Counted from the stretch's first letter, positions 1 to 9,553 are shown. The stretch is 64,000 nt of DNA from an uncultured Clostridia bacterium (GCA_947038565.1 CAMQWP010000002.1:186001-250000), one strand, 5' to 3'. The notes: generated by a model not told the origin, from the letters alone. Program-made: numbers and translations.

Positions 1-14
1 ATGATTTATATATA

Positions 15-1505
15 TTATTTCTTTTTAATATAGTTAAGAACTGTATTTTTGATATCTTCTTTCGCAACGCAATCAGTAAATCTTGATATGCGTTTAGATA
101 GATTTTGAAGAGGCTCAGGGATATCTACACCAGTATAGCTCTCAAGTTTCTTACAAGCAAGCACGCTCTCATCACTCATATCTGTAGTAGTCAAAGCATA
201 GTACACGTCAGTAGGAAATTTGTAAGGGCTAGCAGTAGACACGATGACAGTCTTAGTTTCATCACTTGACTCTACAGCGTAGTTTGCAAAAACACTTACC
301 GCTACAGCCGTATGAGGATCTAGAAGATAATCATTTACCTCATAGAAGTTTGCAATAGTATCAAGAGTATCCTCTTCCGAGCTAAAGCCACCCATAAAGT
401 TAGGTGCTGAGCTTCTTAGCTTATTGAAGTCTAGCTCATACACGCCCTTAGTATTAAGATCATTCATAATCTCCGCAACATACTTATCATCACGACCTGA
501 TATCTCAAATAATAATCTCTCTAAGTTAGAGCTGATTAGGATATCCATTGACGGACTTGAAGTCTTGTGGAATTCACGATTTATATCATAAGTACCAGTC
601 TTAAAGAAGTCAGTAAGAACGTTATTAATATTTGACGCACAAATAAGTTTACCGATAGGCACTCCCATACGCATAGCATAATAACCAGCAAGGATATTAC
701 CAAAATTACCGCTTGGCACGCAGAAATTAATCAGCTCGCCTTCTTCAATCTCATCAGCTGATAACAAGTCCACATAACTAGAAACATAGTACGCTATTTG
801 AGGAACTAATCTACCCCAGTTAATAGAGTTTGCACTTGATAGTTTGTATCCACTCTCCAAAAGCTCCGCCTTCATAGCATCGTCATTGAATATAGTTTTT
901 ACAGCAGTTTGAGCATCGTCGAAGTTGCCTTCAATAGCACAAACATACACGTTATCGCCTTCTTGAGTCATCATCTGAAGTCTTTGCATATCTGATACGC
1001 CTTCCGAAGGATAGAACACGATTATCTCGCAGTTTTCTACATCTTTAAAGCCTTCAAGAGCCGCCTTACCAGTATCGCCACTAGTAGCTACAAGAATAAG
1101 AGTTTTGCTCTGCTCGCCTACTTTTTCACGAGAGGCAGTCATAAGGTATGGAAGTAATGATAATGCCATATCTTTAAAAGCACAAGTTGGGCCGTGCCAC
1201 AACTCTAGGATATAAGTTTGCTCGTCAATAGCAACAAGTGGACAAGGATCACCGTCATAAAACTTAGAATAAGCCTTTTCAGTGTAGTCCATAAGTTCTT
1301 CAAGAGAGAAGTCAGAAAGGAATTTTGAAAGAACTCTAGCTGCACGCTCAGAGTATGACATCTCTATCATTTCCTTCATTTCATCCATGCTAACTGTAGG
1401 GAAAGACTCTGGCACGAATAATCCTCCGTCAAGAGAAAGACCCGCTACGATAGCTTCACTGCTAGATACGCTAGTATCTTTTGCTCTAGTACTAATAAAT
1501 TGCAT
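15..1505 (-). CDS. thrC: Threonine synthase
   Basis: This PLP enzyme converts O-phospho-L-homoserine to threonine, the last step of threonine synthesis, in the cytoplasm. At 496 residues it matches the long class of threonine synthases. The N-terminus (SLDGGLFVPE near residues 24-33) and the PLP-lysine motif HGPTCAFKDMA, with Lys near 111, are clear, as is SGDTGKAALEG further on. An AAGGAG site lies 6 bases before the ATG. It stands alone at the window edge, with 376 gene-free bases upstream. No T-box or other leader is recognisable there, so its regulation is not visible. Confidence 0.95.
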   Translation of the reverse strand: MQFISTRAKDTSVSSSEAIVAGLSLDGGLFVPESFPTVSMDEMKEMIEMSYSERAARVLSKFLSDFSLEELMDYTEKAYSKFYDGDPCPLVAIDEQTYILELWHGPTCAFKDMALSLLPYLMTASREKVGEQSKTLILVATSGDTGKAALEGFKDVENCEIIVFYPSEGVSDMQRLQMMTQEGDNVYVCAIEGNFDDAQTAVKTIFNDDAMKAELLESGYKLSSANSINWGRLVPQIAYYVSSYVDLLSADEIEEGELINFCVPSGNFGNILAGYYAMRMGVPIGKLICASNINNVLTDFFKTGTYDINREFHKTSSPSMDILISSNLERLLFEISGRDDKYVAEIMNDLNTKGVYELDFNKLRSSAPNFMGGFSSEEDTLDTIANFYEVNDYLLDPHTAVAVSVFANYAVESSDETKTVIVSTASPYKFPTDVYYALTTTDMSDESVLACKKLESYTGVDIPEPLQNLSKRISRFTDCVAKEDIKNTVLNYIKKK

Positions 1506-1881
1506 AATAGCTCCTTATAATAATGTGATTATGATATGATACGACCTTACTAGATAGTGCTAGATAGGTCAAAAGCATACTTGATAATCGACAAGTTTTG
1601 TTGAATTTTTGATATATTTAAAGCAGTAATAAAATACCGCAATAATTTCTAATGGTTATGCTAATATATATAATCTTGCAAAAATAAATATTTTACTGAC
1701 TATACCTTCGCTTATATATAAGGCAGTACGCTCGCAGAGTGCGTGATAAATACACAAATATGATACTTCCAAGCACTACAAAATAAGAAGATCTCACTAC
1801 TTAAAGCACTTGATTTGAGCATAAAAGGGCTAACCACATACGCAGTTAGCCCTTTTTTTAAAATTAACTAATATCTGCCTA
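1506..1881. other. Intergenic region upstream of thrC
   Basis: This AT-rich gap separates thrC from the next minus-strand gene. A terminator-like hairpin sits at its right end. No convincing ORF, T-box or riboswitch is seen. A TTGACC box followed 17 bases later by TAAGGT on the minus strand could be a weak thrC promoter, but the -10 match is poor. Confidence 0.5.
1823..1859 (-). terminator. Intrinsic terminator, probably bidirectional
   Basis: A perfect 11-bp stem (AAAGGGCTAAC paired with GTTAGCCCTTT) has a 10-base loop and runs of T on both strands. It lies 23 bases past the stop of the 134-residue minus-strand gene and should end its transcript. Confidence 0.8.
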
Positions 1882-2286
1882 CTATTTTATATATTTACTT
1901 ATAAAATCAGGTGTTTCGTTATCTTCACAACTAACAGTAAGAGTGATATCGACATTAATTTTATCAGCGATATTTCCTAGATTAGTATAGAAAACGTCCA
2001 TTTCAGCAACGCTCTCGCCACAAATTCTATGAGCACCATCAATGTAAATATGTTGCGTATCATGGTTCGAAGCAACTACACCACTGATAAATCCAAGCAA
2101 GCCTTCTTCGGTATCAACGTGATAATCATTAGTATTAATTAGACGGATTTTGTGAGTAATAGTATAAGTATACTCGTTGCTATCCGTAATGAATACAACA
2201 TCACCATCTAAAACCGATGCGTTTGCTCTATCAATAATAGTTTTTGTCTTATCTGTTCCCTTAGCACCTTTAATTATAAATATCAT
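1882..2286 (-). CDS. Small P-loop-like conserved protein of unknown function
   Basis: A 134-residue cytoplasmic protein. The N-terminus carries a Walker A-like GAKGTDKTKT (residues 7-16), in which Asp replaces the usual third glycine. A Walker B-like strand HIYIDGAH lies near residue 80. The motif order and length recall a small nucleotide-binding family that I associate with Clostridia and that has no firm function; this is from memory. The start is set by GGGAGG five bases before ATG. It has its own promoter and a terminator, so it is a single-gene unit. Whether it still binds ATP is doubtful given the altered P-loop. Confidence 0.75.
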   Translation of the reverse strand: MIFIIKGAKGTDKTKTIIDRANASVLDGDVVFITDSNEYTYTITHKIRLINTNDYHVDTEEGLLGFISGVVASNHDTQHIYIDGAHRICGESVAEMDVFYTNLGNIADKINVDITLTVSCEDNETPDFISKYIK

Positions 2287-2303
2287 ATTTGCCTCCCTTT
2301 TAT

Positions 2304-2318
2304 GGTAATATTATTACC
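2304..2318. promoter_or_regulatory. Perfect 7-1-7 dyad at the transcription start (candidate operator)
   Basis: GGTAATA-T-TATTACC is a perfect inverted repeat lying between the -10 box (2326-2331) and the ribosome binding site of the 134-residue gene. The predicted start site is about 2319. Its 7-1-7 geometry is that of Fur/PerR/Zur-family operators, though the sequence matches none of their consensus sites well. Confidence 0.45.
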
Positions 2319-2325
2319 TAATACT

Positions 2326-2354
2326 ATTGTACTCTAAAAGAGAGAGAAATTCAA
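2326..2354 (-). promoter_or_regulatory. Sigma-A promoter of the 134-residue gene
   Basis: On the minus strand TTGAAT (2349-2354) and TACAAT (2326-2331) are separated by 17 bases. The predicted start is about 33 bases before the ATG. Confidence 0.65.
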
Positions 2355-2435
2355 TACTTTTTTAAAAATTTTACATACAAATTATTTAATATGTTGATTT
2401 TTCAAATAATATTACGATTTATTGACACAATACAC

Positions 2436-3515
2436 TTATTTTTTGTCTACTTCATACTGTGATAATAGATCATTTTGATTTTCAAGCTGAAGACCTGTGA
2501 TCATGTCGTAAATATTACCGTCGATAAAATCTTCTAGTGAGTAAAGCGTAAGACCAATACGATGATCAGTTACACGACCTTGAGGGAAGTTATAAGTCCT
2601 GATCCTCTCCGACCTATCTCCGCTACCAACCTGTAACTTACGATTTGCCGAATACTCTATATCAATAGCACGCTGAAAATGATCAAATAACCTAGATTTA
2701 AGTACTTTCATCGCTGACTCTTTGTTCTTAATCTGAGATTTCTCATCCTGACAAGTTACTATTATACCAGTAGGGAGATGTGTAATACGGATAGCACTTT
2801 CTGTTTTATTTACGTGCTGACCGCCCGCACCTGATGCACGATAAGTATCTATTTTAAGATCGCCAGTAACTATTTGGAAAGACACTTCAGGCTGTTCTGG
2901 AAGTACCGCAACCGTACAAGTCGAAGTATGAACTCTACCTTGTGACTCAGTAGCAGGGACACGCTGTACTCTATGCACACCGCTCTCGAACTTTAGCATA
3001 CTATATGCACCCTCACCAGATATCATAAATGTAACTTCTTTTACACCTTTAAGCTCAGTGTAATTCATGTCAAGCTCTTTAACCTTCCACTTTTGACGCT
3101 CAGCAAATCTCATGTACATTCTACAAAGCTGAGAGCCAAAAAGAGCGGATTCGTCACCACCAGCAGCCTGTCTGATCTCGACGATAACACTCTTGTCATC
3201 GTTCGGGTCGATAGGTAGCATAGCGATTTTAAGATCATCAATAAGAATAACACGCTTTTTAATATCAGCCGAATGCTCTTCTTTAGCAAATAGCACCATA
3301 TCTTTATCTGTACCGTCGTAGATTATCTCTTCACATTCTTTTATATTCGCTTCTAATATCAAATACTCATCATATAATACTATGATTTTTTGAAGACTAG
3401 CGTGTTCTTTGACTAGTTTCTGCCATTGTTCTTGGTTAGAAATGATATCAGGGTCACCGATAAGACCTTCTAATTCCTTAAATCTCAATGCCATTTGTGC
3501 TAAATTCTCAAACAT
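2436..3515 (-). CDS. prfA: Peptide chain release factor 1
   Basis: RF1 recognises UAA and UAG in the ribosomal A site and triggers peptide release. The 359 residues are the normal length. The codon-recognition tripeptide PAT (about 187-189) identifies RF1 rather than RF2, and the catalytic GGQ is at about 231-233 inside [15 protein letters not shown]. The first eight bases overlap the end of the upstream DUF1385-PrmC gene, whose PrmC half should methylate this very glutamine, so enzyme and substrate are translationally coupled. An AAGGCGG site lies six bases before the ATG. Confidence 0.97.
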   Translation of the reverse strand: MFENLAQMALRFKELEGLIGDPDIISNQEQWQKLVKEHASLQKIIVLYDEYLILEANIKECEEIIYDGTDKDMVLFAKEEHSADIKKRVILIDDLKIAMLPIDPNDDKSVIVEIRQAAGGDESALFGSQLCRMYMRFAERQKWKVKELDMNYTELKGVKEVTFMISGEGAYSMLKFESGVHRVQRVPATESQGRVHTSTCTVAVLPEQPEVSFQIVTGDLKIDTYRASGAGGQHVNKTESAIRITHLPTGIIVTCQDEKSQIKNKESAMKVLKSRLFDHFQRAIDIEYSANRKLQVGSGDRSERIRTYNFPQGRVTDHRIGLTLYSLEDFIDGNIYDMITGLQLENQNDLLSQYEVDKK

Positions 3516-5346
3516 TACATACCGCCTTTGCTATAATTATTCTGTCATTGCCTTCAAGATCGCATTTTGCAGTGATATCTATAAATGAAGGAGCGACGCA
3601 TGCATTAAGCAATGCTATTACCGCTTCTTTTTGGTCGTAACCGATCTCAAAAGCAAGGTAACCGCCATCATGAATATACTCACCGACATTATCTATAATG
3701 CGTCTATAGAAGTCAAGCCCGTCCTCACCGCCATCAAGTGCCAGCGTAGGCTCATACTCTTTCACCTCGACAGCAAGTTCTGACACTACGCTCGAGGCAA
3801 TATAAGGAGGGTTTGACACTATAAGGTCAAATTTCCCTTCTACATTACTAAACAAATCACTCTCTACAAACTTGACATCAAGGTCATTGATAAGAGAGTT
3901 ATTTTTCGCTACAGCAAGAGCTTTTGGAGATATGTCTACTGCTGTAACATCGACTAGATTATCACGCTTTATAACAAGTGCGATACAGCCACTGCCTGTT
4001 GCCATGTCAAGAACTGTTTTAAGGTCGTTATCCTTAATAAGCTCACCGCAAGCCTCTACTAAATACTCAGTTTCAGGTCGAGGTGTAAGCACATCGCGAG
4101 TTACTTTTATATTCATGCCGTAAAAGTCTGCAAAACCGAATACTTGCTGAAGTGGCTCACCGCTTGCACGTCTTTTCGCCATCACTAGCATTTCATCAAA
4201 TTCGTTCGACCAAATATAAGACTTATCCGCTATTTCGCTACGCTTAATACCAAGCACCTGACAAATAATCCATTCTTTATCGCAATTACCCTCGCCGATA
4301 TTTGCAAGAATACCGTCAAGCTCACTGTTAAATTTATTTTTCATTACTTTAGTCACGAACTTAGTAGTAGGAATAGTAACATCAGCGTCAAGTGTCTGAA
4401 CGGCAGTAAACGCCGCGATAGCCACTTCTACCATGTCATCAGTTGGCTGACTAGTAGTTATCTTTTGCAAAAGCAAACCTGGAGCTTTTATTACTGATAC
4501 AAATTTGTTATCAAACTTCGCAAGGAATTTCAATATCTCATAAGACACACCCGCAACGACTGGAAGAAGTGCAAGTTTGACTGCAAGATCTATAAACATA
4601 TTCGCAGTCTTGCTATCAGTGTGGATAGGCAAAAGATTCATAAAAGAGAAAAACAATACACTGACAACCATGACAAGGAACATAAAAGTAGTACCACATC
4701 TATCATGGATAGTAGATTGTTTTTGAACATTCTCGACATTAAGCTCAAGACCATGCTCAAAAGCTGATATAGTCTTATGCTCTGCACCGTGATACATGTA
4801 TACACGCCTGATATCCTTCATCACTGAAGTCAATAGAATATACATGATGAAAATTACTATCCTTATCACGCCTTCTATAAGAGTGTACACCACACCAGGG
4901 ATTACCACGCCTGAGAACTTAACTACAAGCATCTCAATACCCGCAACGGCAAAGTTAGGCAAGACGAAAAATAAACCAATAGACAAGCAAAGTCCCATGA
5001 ACACAGAAAAATACATTAGTCCAGTCATAAAATTAAAGTGCAACTTATCACTGCACCATTTTTCAAACTTAGACGGCTCTATCTCGCCCTCAAAAACCTC
5101 TGAGGCACGTAGCAATGTAGAAACACCAGTCGCCATAGACGTACCAAAATTAAGCACACCTCTAACGAACGGAACTCGTCTTATCTTGCTTTTTTCTTTT
5201 AAAGGCAAAAACCTAGAGCTTTCTACTTGGATATTGCCTTTCTCATCCCTGACTGCGGTAGCCATGCTTCTCTCGCCACGCATCATTACGCCCTCGAGAA
5301 CTGCCTGTCCACCTATGCAAGAATTACATTTTTTCTTCTCACTCAT
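3508..5346 (-). CDS. prmC: DUF1385 (YqhQ-like) membrane protein fused to PrmC glutamine methyltransferase
   Basis: One 612-residue ORF holds two proteins that are normally separate neighbours. Residues about 10-310 are a DUF1385/YqhQ membrane protein: [14 protein letters not shown] near 12-25, four or five hydrophobic helices, and [12 protein letters not shown] in the middle. Residues about 330-612 are PrmC/HemK, which methylates the GGQ glutamine of release factors. The PrmC half shows an N-terminal helical part, the SAM site [12 protein letters not shown] and catalytic NPPY (about 512-515). The usual clostridial order is rpmE, yqhQ, prmC, prfA, and here the middle two are joined in frame. 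The PrmC half is therefore probably membrane-tethered. The start has GAGGG six bases upstream. The role of the DUF1385 half is unknown. Confidence 0.9.
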   Translation of the reverse strand: MSEKKKCNSCIGGQAVLEGVMMRGERSMATAVRDEKGNIQVESSRFLPLKEKSKIRRVPFVRGVLNFGTSMATGVSTLLRASEVFEGEIEPSKFEKWCSDKLHFNFMTGLMYFSVFMGLCLSIGLFFVLPNFAVAGIEMLVVKFSGVVIPGVVYTLIEGVIRIVIFIMYILLTSVMKDIRRVYMYHGAEHKTISAFEHGLELNVENVQKQSTIHDRCGTTFMFLVMVVSVLFFSFMNLLPIHTDSKTANMFIDLAVKLALLPVVAGVSYEILKFLAKFDNKFVSVIKAPGLLLQKITTSQPTDDMVEVAIAAFTAVQTLDADVTIPTTKFVTKVMKNKFNSELDGILANIGEGNCDKEWIICQVLGIKRSEIADKSYIWSNEFDEMLVMAKRRASGEPLQQVFGFADFYGMNIKVTRDVLTPRPETEYLVEACGELIKDNDLKTVLDMATGSGCIALVIKRDNLVDVTAVDISPKALAVAKNNSLINDLDVKFVESDLFSNVEGKFDLIVSNPPYIASSVVSELAVEVKEYEPTLALDGGEDGLDFYRRIIDNVGEYIHDGGYLAFEIGYDQKEAVIALLNACVAPSFIDITAKCDLEGNDRIIIAKAVCNV

Positions 5347-5475
5347 TATAAACCCTCATAAAACAATTTGCACGGTACAAATGCAATTTAATAGTTATAA
5401 ATAAACCGTACGTGCGTAATAATAGCAAAAGATAGCAGGTCACAAAACTATGCCTACTATATTATGCTAAAATAC

Positions 5476-5504
5476 AAAAATGGTGCGAACAAAAATTCGC
5501 ACCA
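5476..5504 (-). terminator. Intrinsic terminator after rpmE
   Basis: A perfect 9-bp stem TGGTGCGAA/TTCGCACCA with a six-base loop is followed on the minus strand by a short T-run. It lies 13 bases past the rpmE stop, so the downstream DUF1385-PrmC gene may receive reduced read-through. Confidence 0.8.
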
Positions 5505-5516
5505 ATTGTTTCAAAA

Positions 5517-5720
5517 TTAAAGACTATAACGTCTCTTGAACTTATCAACACGTCCACCTACATCGATCAACTTCTGTTTGCCAGTGTAGAATGGATGACA
5601 TTTGCTACAAACATCAACTTTTATAACATCATTAGTAGTAGTGCTACCTGTAACGAATTTCGCTCCACAAGCACATGACACTTCAACTTCATTAAAATCT
5701 GGATGCATATTATCTTTCAT
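5517..5720 (-). CDS. rpmE: 50S ribosomal protein L31, zinc-binding form
   Basis: A 67-residue L31 with four zinc-ligand cysteines (C16, C18, C38, C41), hence the C+ type. The C-terminal [20 protein letters not shown] block is typical of the family. GAGGT lies six bases before ATG, with a strong promoter upstream and a terminator just behind, so it is expressed as a short high-level transcript. Confidence 0.97.
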   Translation of the reverse strand: MKDNMHPDFNEVEVSCACGAKFVTGSTTTNDVIKVDVCSKCHPFYTGKQKLIDVGGRVDKFKRRYSL

Positions 5721-5751
5721 ATTATCACCTCTTTATTAGTATTACTATGCT

Positions 5752-5780
5752 AGTATATAGGATTTTTGCGAAATAGTCAA
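5752..5780 (-). promoter_or_regulatory. rpmE promoter
   Basis: TTGACT (5775-5780), a 17-base spacer and TATACT (5752-5757) lie on the minus strand. The predicted start is about 25 bases before the rpmE ATG. Confidence 0.75.
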
Positions 5781-5901
5781 CAATATAATAGTACTTTTTG
5801 TTTTTTTTATATATATTATGACAAAGCTAGTACAAAACTTACATATTACCATACACTACCATTGTATTATAGACAAATTTTTTCTATTTACTACTAAAAA
5901 C

Positions 5902-5930
5902 TTGAAATTTTAGTCGAAATATGCTATACT
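5902..5930 (+). promoter_or_regulatory. Promoter of the MDR dehydrogenase gene
   Basis: TTGAAA (5902-5907), 17 bases and TATACT (5925-5930), with an extended TGn just before the -10. It gives a leader of about 98 bases in which no known riboswitch is recognised. It is divergent from the rpmE promoter. Confidence 0.7.
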
Positions 5931-6034
5931 ATAAAGTACTTAAAATTTTAGAAAAATAATAGCTTATATCTATTTTTGCGATTAAATTGCATTATATCTA
6001 TTAGCTCGCGTATCATGGAGCAATCGGAGGAAAT

Positions 6035-7051
6035 ATGAAGGCATGGAAATTAACAGGAGTTAGAGAATATAAACACTTCTCTAGTGACGAGTCAAGCAAG
6101 GATAACGAAACGTTTATTGAGTTACCCGCTATTGACCCAAGCAACAGCAAGTTTATACAAGTGAAGATGGTCAAGGCTAATTTATCAGTGACCGATATTG
6201 ACTCTTATAACGCTACATGCGGAGCACCACTGTCGCCTATTACACCGTCAAGATCAGCACTAGCAATGGTGAGCGAGAGCTTTAGCTGTGATTATGAGAT
6301 AGGTAGACGCGTATTTTTATCGCCGTACCATTCTGATATAAAGGCAGATCCACAAGTATCTAGCTGTCATGTTGACGGATACATGAGCGACTATGCGATC
6401 GTTGACACTGACAACGCCTACCCTATTCCAGAAGGAATGCCTGACAATGAAGTATTATTTGTCGAGGATGTAGCGATAGCAATGTCAACACTTGGCAAGT
6501 TGCACCTATCAAAAGGCAATTACATAGCACTTCACGGTGCATCTCATCACAACTGCATACTTGCACAGCTAGCAATATATTATCAAATAATACCTATCAT
6601 CATAGACAACGACGAAGACAGGTTAAATATCGCGCAAAACTTAGGAGTGTACTATACTGTCAATATAAACCACGACGATCCATATAGAAAAACTATCGAG
6701 ATTACAAGTGGCAAAATGATAGACGCACTAGTAATTGACGCGGACTTCTCACCTTCTATTGATGACTTATCACTTATAAAAAGAGGCGGAACTATTTGCA
6801 TATACGGATACAAAAGGTGCAAGCTAGACCTAGATACAAAACTAGACACACTGCTTACTAACGCACTTACAATAATCGGTATTGACAACGGACAAAACGA
6901 CATCAGATCCGCTATCAATCTTATTGCAAATAAGGTATTGAAATTTAACGATTTGATAGAAACTGAGACACCTTTTAATAACCTAGTGCAGATAATGAAA
7001 AACATATCTCCTAAAGAAAACCCACTTAAACACATTATTACATTTATTTAA
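6035..7051 (+). CDS. Zinc-less MDR (alcohol dehydrogenase-like) protein
   Basis: A 338-residue protein with the medium-chain dehydrogenase/reductase layout: an N-terminal GroES-like half and a C-terminal Rossmann half. The catalytic zinc ligands are missing: the Cys position reads LSVTDID and the GHE position reads PSRSA. The four-cysteine structural zinc loop is also absent, and the nucleotide-binding glycine motif is weak (LHGASHHN near residue 170). It is therefore either a zinc-independent MDR or a divergent protein that has lost dehydrogenase chemistry. A good ribosome binding site, promoter and terminator suggest it is expressed alone. The substrate cannot be told. Confidence 0.75.
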   Translation: MKAWKLTGVREYKHFSSDESSKDNETFIELPAIDPSNSKFIQVKMVKANLSVTDIDSYNATCGAPLSPITPSRSALAMVSESFSCDYEIGRRVFLSPYHSDIKADPQVSSCHVDGYMSDYAIVDTDNAYPIPEGMPDNEVLFVEDVAIAMSTLGKLHLSKGNYIALHGASHHNCILAQLAIYYQIIPIIIDNDEDRLNIAQNLGVYYTVNINHDDPYRKTIEITSGKMIDALVIDADFSPSIDDLSLIKRGGTICIYGYKRCKLDLDTKLDTLLTNALTIIGIDNGQNDIRSAINLIANKVLKFNDLIETETPFNNLVQIMKNISPKENPLKHIITFI

Positions 7052-7100
7052 ATACATATCAATTGCTAATAACATATAGTAACTAATTTTAATAACAAAA

Positions 7101-7132
7101 ACAACCGTACAGTAATGTACGGTTGTTTTTTT
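7101..7132 (+). terminator. Intrinsic terminator of the MDR gene
   Basis: A perfect 10-bp stem ACAACCGTAC/GTACGGTTGT with a six-base loop is followed by seven T on the plus strand. Confidence 0.9.
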
Positions 7133-7260
7133 ATCAATTGTTTTGTAAATATAATAACTGTCTATATTCAAAATATTATTATAATAACTATTCAATGCAT
7201 CATAAGTCAAATTAGTTCGAACTATTAAAACATGAAGTGATAAAATAAAATCAATGAACA

Positions 7261-7380
7261 TCAATAATCATTAAAGACATCCTTTTGTTTCTCGTCATTA
7301 TTCTCGACGTTTTTGTCATTATCGGCAATATTTACAATTTGACCATCAGGTATATCAGCGATATTATCATCGAGTAATGT
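7261..7380 (-). other. In-frame coding-like extension behind the TAG stop of the next gene
   Basis: After the TAG at 7381-7383 the same frame continues for 39 sense codons to a TGA at 7261-7263. The translation is acidic and Asn/Asp-rich (for example DDNIADIPDGQIVNIADN), just like the tail before the stop. It looks like the original C-terminus of the membrane protein, cut off by a nonsense mutation or reached by stop-codon read-through. Confidence 0.55.
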
Positions 7381-8376
7381 CTAGTCATCATTACCGCTGG
7401 TCACGTACTCATCTTCATCCGTGCCGAATATCATATCACTATTATCTACAGTATTAACAGGTATCACATTTCTATCATCTACACTATTATCAAACATCAC
7501 ATTCCTATCATTTAGCCTAGCTTGATCCTCTATTATTATATTATTTAACTTCATCATTAAAGGGTCTGTAGCTTGCCAGTTAGGATTGTAATTACCGATA
7601 CAAATATCACAGTACGGCATAGAAATAGCCGTAATAAGAGTAAAATTGAACATAATAGGTATAGTAGTTTGCTCTAGCGTATGCAGTAGTATCATAGACA
7701 AGCTAAGAATGAATGCGAAAAGTAAATACCACGATGGCTTATTATAAAAAGCTAAACCATCTACCCTTAGCAACATCGCAAACCCAGCCATTGTAACGGA
7801 AATACCTAAAATCAAGATAAATAAAGTCGCAATGTAATTTCTACTAGCAAAATATGTAGATACTCCAAAAACTATTATAACCGCATACATATACATGCAT
7901 TTCGGGCTATATTTTATATCTTTTTTTGCAGTGAACTGATCAGGAAACATGGTTTTCATACTCTTAAGCATTACTATTATACCACCCAAGCATAGCACTG
8001 CAACAGCACCCATAATATAACTATACATATCATTACTAACATATCTCGTCGCTATCCCGAGTGCTATAATCACACCGCTTAGCCCTGCTATGCTAGACAA
8101 TACAAGCAACATTTTTCTAGTTTTGTAATAGCGTATATTATATATATTTGTTACCATACCTCCCATAACTAATCCCAACGCAACTAGTTTGAATGCCTCA
8201 AATTCTTGCATTGCTTCAGCTTCTACTGGTGGAGATACGAAAAATAGCACTAGTAAAAAAATAATGATAAGATACATGACTACCGCAGTGCCATCAGCAT
8301 TCACTCTATGTTCATGAAATGGTGTATTTGACAAGTTATTAAATTTTGAAGGTTTATTATCTTTTATATTCATCAT
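7381..8376 (-). CDS. Polytopic membrane protein with acidic C-terminal tail, unknown function
   Basis: A 331-residue protein from the start chosen here: the second in-frame ATG pair, five bases behind GAGG. A GTG six bases earlier overlaps the ribosome binding site. After a polar N-terminus of about 30 residues there are seven or eight hydrophobic segments up to about residue 255. A cytosol-like Asp/Asn-rich tail then begins near QATDPLMMKLNN. The reading frame stays open in the same style for 39 codons beyond the TAG. No family is recognised. A separate membrane protein at 54634-55980 has the same overall plan of many helices plus an acidic tail, but no clear sequence match. Confidence 0.7.
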   Translation of the reverse strand: MMNIKDNKPSKFNNLSNTPFHEHRVNADGTAVVMYLIIIFLLVLFFVSPPVEAEAMQEFEAFKLVALGLVMGGMVTNIYNIRYYKTRKMLLVLSSIAGLSGVIIALGIATRYVSNDMYSYIMGAVAVLCLGGIIVMLKSMKTMFPDQFTAKKDIKYSPKCMYMYAVIIVFGVSTYFASRNYIATLFILILGISVTMAGFAMLLRVDGLAFYNKPSWYLLFAFILSLSMILLHTLEQTTIPIMFNFTLITAISMPYCDICIGNYNPNWQATDPLMMKLNNIIIEDQARLNDRNVMFDNSVDDRNVIPVNTVDNSDMIFGTDEDEYVTSGNDD

Positions 8377-8418
8377 TTCCACCTCTTCTTTGCGTACTAT
8401 TATACAATTATTATATTT

Positions 8419-8446
8419 ATTATAACAAATAATAGTGCTTTGTCAA
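8419..8446 (-). promoter_or_regulatory. Strong sigma-A promoter of the membrane protein gene
   Basis: The minus strand shows consensus TTGACA (8441-8446) and consensus TATAAT (8419-8424) with a 16-base spacer and an extended TGn. The gene is thus well placed to be expressed despite its interrupted tail. Confidence 0.8.
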
Positions 8447-8488
8447 TACAACAACTTCATTATCCTAACAATTAACTATTATTATCAT

Positions 8489-8523
8489 GAAAATAGCGAC
8501 CGCATAAAAAAGCGATCGCTATT
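8489..8523 (-). terminator. Intrinsic terminator of asnA
   Basis: A 12-bp stem AATAGCGACCGC/GCGATCGCTATT contains one A-C mismatch on plus that becomes a G-U pair in the minus-strand RNA. A T-run follows on the minus strand, 29 bases past the asnA stop. Confidence 0.8.
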
Positions 8524-8551
8524 ATAATTTATATATTGATTGTTTTGAGTA

Positions 8552-9553
8552 TTATAAAAGCTCAACGCCTTTACTAGCACACTCATTTACTGTCTCATCG
8601 TCCCAAATAGAGCTTTGAACTTCGCCGATATGTGCTTTATGCAATATAAGCTGACATACTCTTGATTGACCGATACCGCCACCGATAGTAAGTGGATAAT
8701 TATTAGTAATGATACACTCATGATAATCAGTATGCTCAGTAACACCTGCTTTTTCAAGCTGGCTTTCAAGTGCGATGGCGTCTACTCTCACGCCCATTGA
8801 AGATAACTCCATTGCACGATTAAGCTCAGGATACCATACTAATATGTCACCGTTTAGACTCCAATCGTCATAGTCAGGAGCACGCAAGTCATGAGACTTT
8901 CCGTTAGATAGTATATCACCGATTCCGATGATGAATACTGCACCCTTGTCTTCAGTGATAGCATTCTCACGCTCGGTATTAGTAGCGTTTGGATATTTAG
9001 CAATAAGCTCTTCAGTAGTGATAAAGAATATCTCTTTTGCAAGGTTATTTTTGATCACTGGATAAAGACTTTCAACATAACAAGCAGTATCATAGATGAC
9101 GCTATATACGTCACGAACAGTACTCTCTAAGTACTCACGAGTCCTATCAGTAGTCGTGATTATCTTCTCCCAATCCCACTGATCAACGTATACACTATGC
9201 AAGTTATCAAGACAACTTTCTTGACGACGTATAGCATTCATATTAGTATAAATACCCTCGCCTACTTCGTAGCCGTACTTACCTAGAGCCATTCTCTTCC
9301 ACTTAGCAAGAGAGTGAACTATCTCGCACTGGCTATTTGCGATAGCAGTGATATCGAAAACGACAGCTTTCTCTGTGCCTGATAAATTATCATTAAGACC
9401 TGTAGAAGTAGGCACAAAAAGTGGTGCACTTACTCTATGAAGGTTTAATTTAGTCGCGAAAATAGCTTGAAAATGGTCACGAAGAAGCTCAATAGCTTTC
9501 TCAGTATCCTTAACGCAAAGTTGTGACATATAACTGTGAGGGATCTTATCCAT
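8552..9553 (-). CDS. asnA: Aspartate--ammonia ligase (ammonia-dependent asparagine synthetase)
   Basis: AsnA makes asparagine from aspartate, ammonia and ATP. The fold resembles a class II aminoacyl-tRNA synthetase. The 333-residue length is typical. Characteristic stretches are VPTSTGLNDNLSGTEKAVVF near residue 50 and GGGIGQSRVCQLILHKAHIGEVQ near the C-terminus, which holds the ATP-binding arginine. AAGGAG precedes the ATG. The gene lies 47 bases behind the sugar isomerase-like gene, possibly in one transcript, and ends at a terminator. Confidence 0.96.
   Translation of the reverse strand: MDKIPHSYMSQLCVKDTEKAIELLRDHFQAIFATKLNLHRVSAPLFVPTSTGLNDNLSGTEKAVVFDITAIANSQCEIVHSLAKWKRMALGKYGYEVGEGIYTNMNAIRRQESCLDNLHSVYVDQWDWEKIITTTDRTREYLESTVRDVYSVIYDTACYVESLYPVIKNNLAKEIFFITTEELIAKYPNATNTERENAITEDKGAVFIIGIGDILSNGKSHDLRAPDYDDWSLNGDILVWYPELNRAMELSSMGVRVDAIALESQLEKAGVTEHTDYHECIITNNYPLTIGGGIGQSRVCQLILHKAHIGEVQSSIWDDETVNECASKGVELL

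Noticed and set aside
1506..1826. T-box or riboswitch for thrC
   Set aside because: No conserved motif or suitable terminator next to the gene start was found.
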